A DNA stretch of 64,000 bases from Sphingopyxis sp. PAMC25046 (lineage in GTDB: Bacteria; Pseudomonadota; Alphaproteobacteria; Sphingomonadales; Sphingomonadaceae), in assembly GCF_004795895.1 (NCBI RefSeq), contig NZ_CP039250.1:3658001-3722000 (forward strand). Direction: 5' to 3'. A program made the position numbers and the translations under genes. The notes under the pieces are model-generated. The model was not told the origin of the DNA. It ran no database searches and saw only the letters and a program-made list of their open reading frames with translations. This document shows, in pieces, positions 17,043-26,035 of this stretch (positions are counted from its first letter, which is position 1; the number at the start of each line of letters is the position of its first letter).

Positions 17043-18149
17043 ATGAGCCTGTTTCCGCCCCTTTCCTGCCCCCGCCTGATCGTCAAGATCGGATCGGCGC
17101 TGCTCGTCGATCCGTCGGGCGCGGTCCGGCGCGACTGGCTTGCCGGGATCGCCGCCGATATCGGAGAGCGGAGGCGCGCCGGCCAGCAGGTCGCGGTCGT
17201 GTCGTCCGGCGCAATCGCGCTCGGCGCGCGGCGCCTCGGGCTCGCAAAAGGCGGACGCGGGACGCTGGAGGATGCGCAGGCGGCCGCCGCCACCGGGCAG
17301 ATCGCGCTGAGCCAGGTCTGGGCCGAAGTGCTCGGCGCCGAAGGGCTGACCGCGGCGCAGATGCTCGTGACGCTGGACGACCTCGAGCATCGCCGCCGCT
17401 ACCTTAATGCCGCAGCGACGCTCGACCGGCTGCTCAGCCTCGGCGTCGTACCGATCATCAATGAGAACGACAGCGTCGCGACCGAGGAAATCCGCTTTGG
17501 CGACAACGACCGCCTCGCCGCGCGCGTCGCGCAGGCCGCGGCGGCGGGCGGCGTGATCCTGCTCTCCGACATCGACGGGCTTTACGACCGCAACCCGGCG
17601 CAGGACGACGCCGTCCATGTCGCGCGCATCGAGCGGATCGACGCGGCGATCGAGGCGATGGCCGACACCGGTTCGGCGTCGGGCATGGGATCGGGCGGCA
17701 TGGTGTCGAAAATCGCCGCGGCGCGCATCGCCAATGCCGCGGGCGCGCATCTCGCCATCGCGTCAGGTCGCATCGACCGGCCGCTGTCGACCGCCGCGCG
17801 GCACAGCCTGTTCGTCGCCGAAAAGGGCGCGAGCGCGCGCAAGGCGTGGCTCGCGGGCGGGCTCACCGCGAAGGGCCGGGTCGAAATCGATGCGGGCGCG
17901 GCGAAGGCGCTGCAAGGCGGCGCAAGCCTGCTCGCCGCGGGCGTGACCGCGGTCAGCGGCAGCTTCGCGCGCGGCGATATCCTCGACATCGCCGGTCCGG
18001 ACGGACGCGTCATCGCGCGCGGCCTCTCCGAATATCCGGGCGCCGACGCCGCGAACATCGTCGGCCTCGGCCGTGAGGCGCAGGAAGCCGCGCTCGGCTA
18101 TGCCCCCAGAAGCGCGATGGTCCACCGCGATCATATGGTGCTGCTCTGA
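17043..18149 (+). CDS. proB: glutamate 5-kinase
   Basis: 368 residues. Phosphorylates glutamate to gamma-glutamyl phosphate, the first step of proline synthesis. Amino-acid-kinase domain (1-255): RLIVKIGSALLVD, VSSGAIALGARRL, IINENDSVATEEIRFGDND, LLSDIDGLYDRNP, GSGGMVSKIAAARIA. A C-terminal PUA domain follows (about 275-365). The ATG at 17043 gives normal length; a TTG at 17007 would add 12 residues without homology. proA is not adjacent here. Confidence 0.96.
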   Translation: MSLFPPLSCPRLIVKIGSALLVDPSGAVRRDWLAGIAADIGERRRAGQQVAVVSSGAIALGARRLGLAKGGRGTLEDAQAAAATGQIALSQVWAEVLGAEGLTAAQMLVTLDDLEHRRRYLNAAATLDRLLSLGVVPIINENDSVATEEIRFGDNDRLAARVAQAAAAGGVILLSDIDGLYDRNPAQDDAVHVARIERIDAAIEAMADTGSASGMGSGGMVSKIAAARIANAAGAHLAIASGRIDRPLSTAARHSLFVAEKGASARKAWLAGGLTAKGRVEIDAGAAKALQGGASLLAAGVTAVSGSFARGDILDIAGPDGRVIARGLSEYPGADAANIVGLGREAQEAALGYAPRSAMVHRDHMVLL

Positions 18150-18166
18150 CCCCGCCCACCCTCGCG

Positions 18167-19063
18167 ATGACCGGCGCGACCGGCTTCGTCGGCGGCGCAG
18201 CGATGCGGCAGGCGGTCACGGCGGGCTGGCAGATCCGCGCGCTCACCCGCCGTCCGCAGCCCGAGCGCGACGGCGTGACGTGGATCGCGGGCGCGCTCGA
18301 CGACAAGGACAGCCTGGCGGAGATGGCGACCGGCGCCGATGTCGTCATGCATATCGCGGGTGTCGTCAACGTGCCCACCCGCGCCGCCTTCGAAGCGGGC
18401 AATGCGACCGCAACCGCCAATGTCGTCGATGCCGCGCGCGGCGCCGGCGTGACCCGCTTCGTCCACGTCTCCTCGCTCGCGGCACGAGAACCCGGCCTAT
18501 CCAACTATGGCTGGTCGAAGGAACGCGCCGAGGCCGTCGTCATGGCAAGCGGACTTGACTGGACGATCGTCCGCCCGCCCGCGGTCTTCGGCCCCGGCGA
18601 TACCGAAATGCTCGACCTGTTCCGCATGGCGCGGCGCGGCATCGCACTGGTGCCGAGCGGGCGCATGTCGGCGATCTACGTCGACGAACTCGCGCGCCTG
18701 CTCGTCACGCTCGCCGCCGACCGCACCGTCAGCATCGGCCAGATTTACGAGCCCGACGACGGAAAACCGACGGGCTGGTCGCACCGCGGCTTCGCCCGCG
18801 CCGTCGCGCGTGCGGTCGGACGCCAGCGTCTTTCGACGCTCGCCACGCCGACGCTGCTCCTCCGCGCCGGCGGGCGGCTCGACACGCTCGTGCGCCGCGG
18901 CCGCGCCAAGCTCACCCCCGACCGCGCGCGCTATATCGCGCACCCCGACTGGGTCGCGACCGTGGGCAAATGCCCGCCCGCCGCACTATGGCGCCCCGAA
19001 CTGGGCACCGACGAGGCGCTGGCCGAAACGGTGCGCTGGTACCGCCGCGAGGGCTGGCTGTGA
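18167..19063 (+). CDS. NAD(P)-dependent epimerase/dehydratase (extended SDR)
   Basis: 298 residues. Rossmann signature TGATGFVGG at residues 2-10, then VVMHIAGVVN, VSSLAAREPG with the active Ser, and YGWSKERAE carrying the Tyr-x3-Lys catalytic pair. The only usable ATG (18167) leaves almost no first beta-strand; an upstream in-frame CTG at 18146 overlapping the proB stop would restore LTPPTLAM. It follows proB by 17 bases and precedes sppA. Substrate unknown; relatives act on nucleotide sugars or NADH complex I assembly. Confidence 0.87.
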   Translation: MTGATGFVGGAAMRQAVTAGWQIRALTRRPQPERDGVTWIAGALDDKDSLAEMATGADVVMHIAGVVNVPTRAAFEAGNATATANVVDAARGAGVTRFVHVSSLAAREPGLSNYGWSKERAEAVVMASGLDWTIVRPPAVFGPGDTEMLDLFRMARRGIALVPSGRMSAIYVDELARLLVTLAADRTVSIGQIYEPDDGKPTGWSHRGFARAVARAVGRQRLSTLATPTLLLRAGGRLDTLVRRGRAKLTPDRARYIAHPDWVATVGKCPPAALWRPELGTDEALAETVRWYRREGWL

Positions 19064-19141
19064 CTTCGCCTGTATGGCTGCACCGTTCGCCCGTCGAAGC
19101 GTGCATTGCCAAGGGCGAGGCGTGTCCCTAGATTCGCCCGC

Positions 19142-21124
19142 ATGACCGACAGCACCGCGAACACACCCAACGATCCCGCCGGCCCCTGGGCCATCCCCGT
19201 CCGTCGCCCCCTGCCCGGCGACGACAAGCCCAAATCGTCGACCAGCTTTCCGCGCAAGGTCTGGAACCTGCTCGTCGGGATCAAGGATGCGCTCGCGCTC
19301 ATCTTCCTGCTCCTCTTCTTCGTCGCGCTGTTCGGCCTGCTCGCCGGGCGCCCCAATGCGGGCCTGCCGGTCAGCAAGGGTGCGCTCGTCATCCAGCTCG
19401 ATGGGATCGTCAGCGAACAGCCCGCCGAAGTCGACCCGTTCGCGGCGCTCTCGGGCGGCGCCCAGCTCAAGGAAGTTCGCGTCCGCGACGTCGTCCACGC
19501 GCTCGAAGTCGCCGCCGGCGACGATCGCATAACCTCGGTCGTGCTCGATCTCGACCGCTTCCTCGGCGGCGGGCAGGTCTCGCTCGCCGAGATCGGCGCT
19601 GCGGTCGACAAGGTGCGCGCGAAGAAAAAGCCCGTGCTCGCCTTCGCCACCGCCTATACTACCGACAGCTATCAGGTCGCCTCGCACGCGAGCGAAATCT
19701 GGGCCGACGGCGTCGGCGGCGTCGCGATCGCCGGGCCGGGCGGTTCGCGCCTCTATTACAAGGGCTTGATGGACCGTCTGGGCGTCACCGCGCACATCTA
19801 CCGCGTCGGCACTTTCAAGAGCGCGGTCGAGCCTTTCCTGCGTAGCGACCAGTCGCCCGAGGCAAAAGAAGCCGACCTCGCCTATGCCAGCGTCCTCTGG
19901 GAAAACTGGCTGACCGACGTCAGGAAAGCGCGCCCTGCTGCCAAGGTCGATGCGTTCATCGCCGACACATCGGGCGCGGTAAAGGCCGCGGGCAACGATC
20001 TGTCCAAGGCCTCGCTCGACGCCGGGCTGATCGACAAGGTCGGCAGCCGCATGGCGTTCGACCGCCGCGTCGCCGAGATCAGCGGCACGGCCGACGACAG
20101 CCGCCCTTGGGAATATAATGCGATCCCGCTCGAAAACTGGGTCGCCGCAAATCCGCCCGCAACGAACGGCAGCGCAATCGCGGTCGTCCCGATCGTCGGC
20201 GAAATCGTCGACGGCGAGGCGCCGAGCGGCGTCGCGGGCGGCGAGACCGTCGCGCAGCATATCCTCGACGCCGCCGCCGACAGCGGGGTCAAGGCAATCG
20301 TCCTGCGCGTCGACTCACCCGGCGGATCGGTGCTCGCATCCGAAGAAATCCGCCAGGCTTTGCTCGCCGCCAAGGCGAAGAAGCTGCCGATCGTCGTGTC
20401 GATGGCGAATGTCGCGGCGTCGGGCGGCTATTGGGTCTCGACCCCTGCCGACCGCATCTTTGCCGAGCCCGAGACGATCACCGGCTCGATCGGCGTGTTC
20501 GGCATACTGCCGAGCTTCGATCAGGCGCTCGCCAAGATCGGCGTCAACGCCGACGGGATCGCGACCACCCCGCTATCGGGTCAGCCCGACGTGTTCGGCG
20601 GCGTGAACGACGAATTCAACGCGCTGGCGCAGGCGAGCGTGGAGGACATCTACGCGCGCTTCACCGGCCTCGTCGCCAAGAGCCGCAAGCAACCGCTCGA
20701 CAAGATATTGCCGATCGCCGAAGGCCGGGTCTGGGCGGGCGGTACCGCACGCCAGATCGGCCTAGTCGACCAGTTCGGCGGGCTGCCCGATGCGATGAAG
20801 GCGGCGGCGAAGCTTGCCAAGGTCGACGGCGAGTTCCACGCCAAATATTTCGAGGACGAACCGAGCGAATTTTCAAAGATGCTCGCAAGCTGGTCGGGCG
20901 CCGAGGAAGAAACGGCAGCGCTCCCGCGTGGCTGGTTCGGCATCGCGGCGATGAACCGCCAGCTCACCGAGCGGCGTCTCGTACAGGATCTGACGATGCT
21001 GACGCAGGCGGGATCGGTGCAGGCATCATGCCTCGACTGCCGCGCCTATCTGCCCGCCGTCCCGCGGCCGGGCCAGGCCGAGGCAAATGGTTTCTTTGCG
21101 ACGCTGGCCTTGTTGCTGAAGTAA
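19142..21124 (+). CDS. sppA: signal peptide peptidase SppA, 67K type
   Basis: 660 residues, the full-length tandem-domain form. Membrane-bound S49 serine protease that degrades cleaved signal peptides. One membrane helix (about 50-70) is followed by the N-terminal S49 repeat with the catalytic Lys in RVGTFKSAVEPF (near residue 226) and the C-terminal repeat with the Ser nucleophile in NVAASGGYWVST (near 426) and SIGVFGILPSF. Start at 19142 matches the conserved cytoplasmic leader. Third gene of the proB-epimerase-sppA run. Confidence 0.94.
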   Translation: MTDSTANTPNDPAGPWAIPVRRPLPGDDKPKSSTSFPRKVWNLLVGIKDALALIFLLLFFVALFGLLAGRPNAGLPVSKGALVIQLDGIVSEQPAEVDPFAALSGGAQLKEVRVRDVVHALEVAAGDDRITSVVLDLDRFLGGGQVSLAEIGAAVDKVRAKKKPVLAFATAYTTDSYQVASHASEIWADGVGGVAIAGPGGSRLYYKGLMDRLGVTAHIYRVGTFKSAVEPFLRSDQSPEAKEADLAYASVLWENWLTDVRKARPAAKVDAFIADTSGAVKAAGNDLSKASLDAGLIDKVGSRMAFDRRVAEISGTADDSRPWEYNAIPLENWVAANPPATNGSAIAVVPIVGEIVDGEAPSGVAGGETVAQHILDAAADSGVKAIVLRVDSPGGSVLASEEIRQALLAAKAKKLPIVVSMANVAASGGYWVSTPADRIFAEPETITGSIGVFGILPSFDQALAKIGVNADGIATTPLSGQPDVFGGVNDEFNALAQASVEDIYARFTGLVAKSRKQPLDKILPIAEGRVWAGGTARQIGLVDQFGGLPDAMKAAAKLAKVDGEFHAKYFEDEPSEFSKMLASWSGAEEETAALPRGWFGIAAMNRQLTERRLVQDLTMLTQAGSVQASCLDCRAYLPAVPRPGQAEANGFFATLALLLK

Positions 21125-21125
21125 T

Positions 21126-21240
21126 CCCCTCCCGTTCACGGGAGGGGCAACGAGACTAGCGAGCTTGCTCGCTAGTCGCAGCGGGGTGGGCAACTGCAAG
21201 GTTGCTGCCCACCCCCGACCCCTCCCGCAAGCGGGAGGGG
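21126..21240. repeat. array of four hairpins between convergent genes
   Basis: Four back-to-back stems lie in 115 bases: CCCCTCCCG/CGGGAGGGG (21126-21147), GACTAGCGAG/CTCGCTAGTC (21154-21177), GTGGGCAAC with GTTGCTGCCCAC (21186-21212), and CCCCTCCCGC/GCGGGAGGGG (21219-21240). The first and last are near-identical, framing the other two. The block separates the ends of sppA and the convergent hydrolase gene and probably acts as a two-way terminator as well as a REP-type element. Confidence 0.75.
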
Positions 21241-21244
21241 AGAG

Positions 21245-22147
21245 TCAGGCCGCGACCGCAACCGCTTTCGCATGCTCCGCAATCGCATCGGCCAGCCTGT
21301 CGACGAGCGCCAGCGGCAGGTCGTGCCCCATGCCGGGGATCGTCAGCAACTGCGCGCCCGCGATATTGTCCGCCGTGTCGCGCCCGCCGGGCAGCGGCAC
21401 GAGCGGATCGTCCTCGCCGTGGATGACGAGCGTCGGCGCCTCGATGTCCTTCAGCATCGGACGCCGGTCGCCATCAGCGACGATCGCCGCCATCTGGCGC
21501 GCGACGCCCTGCGGATACCACCCGCGCTCGAAGTCGGCGCGCACGCGGCGCTGCAGCCGGTCTTCGGCGGATGGGTAGCCGGGGCTGCCGATCACCCGCG
21601 CGGCATTGACCGAATAGGCGATCAGCGCCTCCTTGTCGCCGCTCATCGGCCGGTTCGCGAGCACGCGCATCGCCTCCTTCTGCGCGCGCGGCAGGCGGCG
21701 GTTACCCGTCGTCGACATCACCGAGGTCAGCGACAGCACCCGCTCGGGGTAGCGCGCCGCGATATGCTGCGCGATCATGCCCCCCATCGACACGCCGACG
21801 ACATGCGCGCGGTCGATGCCGAGATGGTCGAGCAGGCCGATGCCGTCGGCGGCCATGTCGGCAAGCGTATAGGCGGGACGCACCGGCAGGCCGATCACCG
21901 ACTTGACGATCATCCATTTCACATTGGGAATGCCCGCCGCCTCGAAACGCGTCGACAGGCCGACGTCGCGATTGTCGTAGCGGATGGTACGAAAGCCGCG
22001 CGCGTTCAGCGCATCGACGAACTCGTCGGGCCAGAGCGTCAACTGACCGCCGAGCCCCATGACCAGCAGGATCACCGGCGCATCGCGCGGTCCCTTGTCC
22101 TCATAGGTGATGCTGATGCCGTTAACGGCCGCCTGCTCTGTCTGCAT
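21245..22147 (-). CDS. alpha/beta hydrolase
   Basis: 300 residues with a complete catalytic triad layout: nucleophile elbow GVSMGGMIAQ (Ser), Asp in VIHGEDDPLVPL, and His in IPGMGHDLPL. The oxyanion region is LLVMGLGGQLTLWP, and YDNRDVGLST is typical of the aclacinomycin methylesterase/RdmC-like branch. Start at 22147 agrees with the family; the ORF could extend upstream but without homology. Likely an esterase; substrate unknown. It is 22 bases from the DUF2236 gene upstream on the same strand. Confidence 0.9.
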   Translation of the reverse strand: MQTEQAAVNGISITYEDKGPRDAPVILLVMGLGGQLTLWPDEFVDALNARGFRTIRYDNRDVGLSTRFEAAGIPNVKWMIVKSVIGLPVRPAYTLADMAADGIGLLDHLGIDRAHVVGVSMGGMIAQHIAARYPERVLSLTSVMSTTGNRRLPRAQKEAMRVLANRPMSGDKEALIAYSVNAARVIGSPGYPSAEDRLQRRVRADFERGWYPQGVARQMAAIVADGDRRPMLKDIEAPTLVIHGEDDPLVPLPGGRDTADNIAGAQLLTIPGMGHDLPLALVDRLADAIAEHAKAVAVAA

Positions 22148-22169
22148 GAAAATCCTTTGGTTCGAAACG

Positions 22170-23498
22170 CTAGCTCGCCGTTGCAGGCCTGTAATGCGCG
22201 GCGTCGGATGTGAATTCGGCGCGACCATATTCGGCCAGCTGGCGCTCGATCCGATGCACGAGGCGGCGATCGGCGAGGTGGCGAATGAGCGGCATGCGTG
22301 AGGCGATGCGGTACGCCGCCATGCGCCCCGCGATGCCGAGCATCGTCGCGCCATAAATCAGGTGATCGCGGCGCCGCACAGGCACGCCGACATTCGCTGC
22401 GCGCTCCTCGTCGCCGGCAAGGAAGGCTTTGACGAAGAAGACGCGGCTGACCGAATATTCGAGACGGCGCTTCACCTGTCCCTTCGGCGAGCGATCCTTC
22501 GACAGTTCGGCATCCATCGTCGCGCGCAGCAGCCCGCCGCAGACCTGGTCGTCATATTCGTAGCGCAGCGTCGCGCTGCGCGTGCGCCAGATGCGCACGA
22601 TCTCCTGCGGCGTGTCGGCGAGCAGATCCTCGGGCAGCCCGAGCAGGTAACAGCGATAACGCGCGAGCTCGACGCGCCCGCGTTCGAGCCGGGTAAAGCT
22701 GGTGCGACCCTTCGCCAGCACCTCCTGCGACAGGAAATAGACCGGGATCAGCCCGGCGGGCATCTGGTCGAGCTGCGGGATCGGCATGCCATAGGTGTCG
22801 GCGTCCCACATGCCGGGGCGCGACAGCACATTGATGCGCACCATCGAGTGCATCAGCCGCACCATCGCCGCCGCCTTGAAGCCCGCACCATAACGGTCGA
22901 GCGCGCCGGGGAGCGCAGTCGTCGCGAAGAAGGTCGCGGTTTCCTTCACCCGCCGCGCCGCGGTCGCATGACCGAGCGTGCCGGTCAGCGCCATTGGCAG
23001 CGCCGAATATTTGTTGAGGAAGGTCGCGATGAACGCGCCGCGGATCAGGAAGGGCGAGAGGTTCGCGGTCGCGTTGCGCTCATAGGCGGCGCCCTCCTCG
23101 ACCAGCCCCATGTCGAGCCAGTCGGGCTTCTGTTCCATTTCGCGGATCAGCGCGACCAGCTCGGGTGGTGCGTCTGCAACCGCTTCGATGCCCTTGTCGC
23201 ACGCATCGACCAGCATCGCGACGGTGCGCTGGAAACCGTAGCGCGGCATCAGCGCGGCATAGGCATCGCCCGCCCGGTCGCCGAGCATCGTATATTCGCG
23301 AATGCGGCCGAGCAGGTCGGGATCGTCCAGATAGTCGGTACGATCGATGCTGCGGACGCGGCTGAGCTCGCTCACCGCATCGGCCTCGGGCGCCCAGCGT
23401 TCGGGCGCCTTGTCGAAATCGAAGCGGCCGAACAGCTCGGGCAAGGCGTCGGCCTGGCCCCGCACCCGACGGGCGATCATGCTGACATCATTGTTCAT
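22170..23498 (-). CDS. DUF2236 (MpaB/Lcp-type) oxygenase family protein
   Basis: 442 residues, all-helical. The central segment FLIRGAFIATFLNKYSALPM...RVKETATFF followed by AAAMVRLMHSMVRINV resembles the MpaB/latex-clearing-protein domain, where an equivalent RxxH helix supplies a haem ligand. Later, DQVCGGLLRATMD and RRRDHLIYGATML are also family-like. Known relatives are b-type haem dioxygenases cleaving polyisoprene, or MpaB oxygenases acting on farnesyl chains. Here the substrate is unknown. Same-strand neighbour of the hydrolase gene, which could process a product. Confidence 0.8.
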   Translation of the reverse strand: MNNDVSMIARRVRGQADALPELFGRFDFDKAPERWAPEADAVSELSRVRSIDRTDYLDDPDLLGRIREYTMLGDRAGDAYAALMPRYGFQRTVAMLVDACDKGIEAVADAPPELVALIREMEQKPDWLDMGLVEEGAAYERNATANLSPFLIRGAFIATFLNKYSALPMALTGTLGHATAARRVKETATFFATTALPGALDRYGAGFKAAAMVRLMHSMVRINVLSRPGMWDADTYGMPIPQLDQMPAGLIPVYFLSQEVLAKGRTSFTRLERGRVELARYRCYLLGLPEDLLADTPQEIVRIWRTRSATLRYEYDDQVCGGLLRATMDAELSKDRSPKGQVKRRLEYSVSRVFFVKAFLAGDEERAANVGVPVRRRDHLIYGATMLGIAGRMAAYRIASRMPLIRHLADRRLVHRIERQLAEYGRAEFTSDAAHYRPATAS

Positions 23499-23534
23499 AA
23501 GGCGAACCTGCCACAGATTCGCGATTTGGCAAGC

Positions 23535-24152
23535 CTAAGCCTTGGGATCGCGGTACGCGGGGAGCGCGAGCGACCAGCGGATCGCCGCCCCGCGCAGGAT
23601 GAAACCCGCGACCGCCCCGGTCACCGCCGCGACCGGCGTCCCCGCGCCAAGCCACAGCAGGATCAGGAACAGCCCCGACGCGAGCGCCGCCGCGGTGACA
23701 TAGATTTCGGGCCGGACGATGATCGAGGGGACGCCGGCGAGGATATCGCGGATCGTGCCGCCGACGCAGCCCGTGATGACGCCCATCAACAATGCCGGCG
23801 CGGGCGGGACGCCCCATGCCATCGCCTTGGCTGTCCCGAACACGGCATAGGCGGCAAGTCCCACCGCGTCGGCCCATTCGAGCAACTGCCCCTGCCACCA
23901 GCGTTCGGGCGTGATCCAGACGATCAGCGCGATCGCGATGCACACCGCCGCGATCGCACCGTCCTGCACCCAGAACACCGGCGCCCCGATCAACAGGTCG
24001 CGCACGCTGCCGCCGCCAACGCCGGTCACCAGCGCAAAGAAGGCGGCGGTCACGAGCGTCTGGCGCAGCCGCACCGCCATCAGCGCGCCCGACAGCGCAA
24101 AGACGCCGATGCCGACCAGATCGAGCAGGCGAACGAGCGTTTGTGTATCCAT
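23535..24152 (-). CDS. trimeric intracellular cation (TRIC)-type channel family protein, UPF0126
   Basis: 205 residues, seven predicted membrane helices in two homologous three-helix repeats plus one. Each repeat has the family signature: GVGGGSVRDLLIG and GCVGGTIRDILAGVP. These glycine-rich kinks line the pore in bacterial TRIC channels, which form trimers in the inner membrane and conduct K+ and Na+. Start at 24152 (MDTQTLV) gives normal length. Confidence 0.92.
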   Translation of the reverse strand: MDTQTLVRLLDLVGIGVFALSGALMAVRLRQTLVTAAFFALVTGVGGGSVRDLLIGAPVFWVQDGAIAAVCIAIALIVWITPERWWQGQLLEWADAVGLAAYAVFGTAKAMAWGVPPAPALLMGVITGCVGGTIRDILAGVPSIIVRPEIYVTAAALASGLFLILLWLGAGTPVAAVTGAVAGFILRGAAIRWSLALPAYRDPKA

Positions 24153-24205
24153 TGCGCGCGGAGCTATCATCGCCCGCGATACGGCACAATGGAGAGGAAG
24201 CAGCG

Positions 24206-24667
24206 ATGGAAGGCCGATGCACTTGCGGTGCGGTTCGTTACCGGATGACCGCGGCGCCGATGATCGTCCACTGCTGTCATTGCCGCTGGTGCCAGCGCGA
24301 GACCGGCAGCGCCTTTGTCGTCAACGCGGTGATCGAGAGCGAGCGGATCGAGGTCGAAGGCGCGTTCGAATATGTGATGACCCCTTCCGAAAGCGGCCAG
24401 GGGCAGGAGATCATCCGCTGTCCGACGTGCCGGGTCGCGCTGTGGAGCCACTATCCCCTCTCGGGCCGCCGTTCTTCCTTCGTCCGTGTCGGGACGCTCG
24501 ACGCCCCCGACCGATACCCGCCCGACGTGCATATCTTCACGCGCAGCAAGCAGCCGTGGGTGGTCCTGCCCGCCGATGCGAAAGTCTTTCCCGATTTCTA
24601 CCCGTCGCCCGAAGGCGTGTGGACCACCGACGCGCGGCGCCGGTGGCAGGTGATGATGGCCGGCTGA
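24206..24667 (+). CDS. GFA family zinc-binding protein
   Basis: 153 residues. Cysteine pattern of the glutathione-dependent formaldehyde-activating (GFA/CENP-V) fold: CTCGAVRY, CCHCRWCQRETGSAF and CPTCRVALWSHYP, giving two zinc sites. GAGGAAG lies upstream of the ATG at 24206. Most GFA-fold proteins are not true formaldehyde enzymes, so only the fold is claimed. Divergent from the TRIC channel gene (53 bases), and its stop is 4 bases from the convergent M20 gene. Confidence 0.9.
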   Translation: MEGRCTCGAVRYRMTAAPMIVHCCHCRWCQRETGSAFVVNAVIESERIEVEGAFEYVMTPSESGQGQEIIRCPTCRVALWSHYPLSGRRSSFVRVGTLDAPDRYPPDVHIFTRSKQPWVVLPADAKVFPDFYPSPEGVWTTDARRRWQVMMAG

Positions 24668-24671
24668 AGCC

Positions 24672-26012
24672 CTATTTCGCCGCCGGGCGCACGCCGCCGA
24701 TGATCGACAACATGATTGCGGTCACGGCGTTGCGGATCGCCGGTTCGGCCTTCGGCGCGAAGAAGGGCGAGTGGTTCGTCGGTGCGGGTTCGCCCTTCGC
24801 CTTGAGGTCGGCGAGCACCGCGGGATCGTAACCGCCGATGCCGAAGAAAAGCGACGGCACGCCCGCATCGACAAATTCGGAATAATCCTCGCTTCCCGAC
24901 ATCGGCGTTGCGCTTTCGGGCGCGAAGACCAGTCCCTTGCCGAATGCGGGCGTCAGGGCCGCGACCGCGGCTTTCGCCATCGCCGCGTCGTTCATCATGA
25001 TGCCGGTGCCGCCGAGATAGCGGATCGTCGGCTCGGGTGCCCCGCCCATCGCGGCCGCCGACTTGGCGACGCGCGCGGTGCCGTCCTGAAGCAATTTTCG
25101 CACGTCGGGCGATTGTGAGCGCAGGTTGACCTTCACCTCGGCGCTGTCGGGGATGATGTTGGGCGCGCTGCCCGCATTGATCGCACCGATCGTCAGGACG
25201 CCGAACGCCGCCGGGTCTTTCTCGCGGCTGATCACGACCTGCGTATCGGTGACGAAGCGCGCGGCGATCGGGATCGGGTCGATCGTCGCCGCGGGCATCG
25301 AGCCGTGACCGCCGCGGCCGTGGAAGGTGATCGCATAGCTGTCCGAAGCCGAAGAGGACGGCCCCGCCTTGATCGCGACGACGCCGGCGGGAAGATTGGT
25401 GACGTGCGCGGCAAAGCCGAAATCGGGCTTCGGGAAGCGTTTGAACAGCCCGTCGTCGAGCATCGCCCGCGCACCGCTGAGCGGTTCTTCGGCGGGCTGG
25501 CCGATCAGAACTACGGTGCCCGACCAGCTATCGCGCATCGCGCTCAAGGCCTGCGCGACCCCGACCAGATAGGCGACATGCGTGTCGTGCCCGCACGCGT
25601 GCATGACGGGCACATCCTTGCCCTCATAGGTCGCGCGCGCCTTGCTCGCCCATGCGAGCCCGGTCTTTTCCTCCATCGGCAGCGCATCCATGTCGGCGCG
25701 CACGAGGATCGTCGGCCCCTCGCCGTTCTTGAGCACGCCGACGATGCCGGTGCCGCCGACCTTTTCGGTGACGGTGAAGCCCGCGCTGCGCAGATGCTTT
25801 GCCAGGATACCCGCGGTGCGGACCTCCTGCATCCCGAGTTCGGGATGCTGGTGCAGATCCTTGTAAAGCGCCTCGAGCGCCGGATAATTTGTGTCGAGCA
25901 ACGCGCTCAGCCGCGTCTGGGCGGCGCCGAGGTCGGGCGCCGCCTGCGCGCTGGTTGCCATGAGGGAGAGGGTCAGCGAAGCCGCTGCCCAGAGCCCGTG
26001 CTTCGCCATCAT
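24672..26012 (-). CDS. secreted M20D-family amidohydrolase
   Basis: 446 residues with a signal peptide (ending SAQA, near residue 24). Metallo-aminoacylase/carboxypeptidase fold: LHQHPELGMQE, RADMDALPMEE, HACGHDTHVAYL with the Cys-Gly-His-Asp metal ligands, GQPAEE with the catalytic Glu, dimerisation domain starting GRGGHGSMP, and late SGSEDYSEF. Resembles hippurate/IAA-amino-acid hydrolases. The doubled ATG at 26012/26009 leaves the exact start open. It follows lpdA by 23 bases on the same strand and may be read through from the TCA operon. Confidence 0.91.
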   Translation of the reverse strand: MMAKHGLWAAASLTLSLMATSAQAAPDLGAAQTRLSALLDTNYPALEALYKDLHQHPELGMQEVRTAGILAKHLRSAGFTVTEKVGGTGIVGVLKNGEGPTILVRADMDALPMEEKTGLAWASKARATYEGKDVPVMHACGHDTHVAYLVGVAQALSAMRDSWSGTVVLIGQPAEEPLSGARAMLDDGLFKRFPKPDFGFAAHVTNLPAGVVAIKAGPSSSASDSYAITFHGRGGHGSMPAATIDPIPIAARFVTDTQVVISREKDPAAFGVLTIGAINAGSAPNIIPDSAEVKVNLRSQSPDVRKLLQDGTARVAKSAAAMGGAPEPTIRYLGGTGIMMNDAAMAKAAVAALTPAFGKGLVFAPESATPMSGSEDYSEFVDAGVPSLFFGIGGYDPAVLADLKAKGEPAPTNHSPFFAPKAEPAIRNAVTAIMLSIIGGVRPAAK

Positions 26013-26035
26013 ACTCTCCCCCAATTTTATCCGTG

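Noticed and set aside
22362..24248. 628-codon plus-strand frame opposite the oxygenase and TRIC genes.
   Set aside because: Spans two well-supported minus-strand genes; low-complexity Arg/Asp/Ala composition and no recognised domain.
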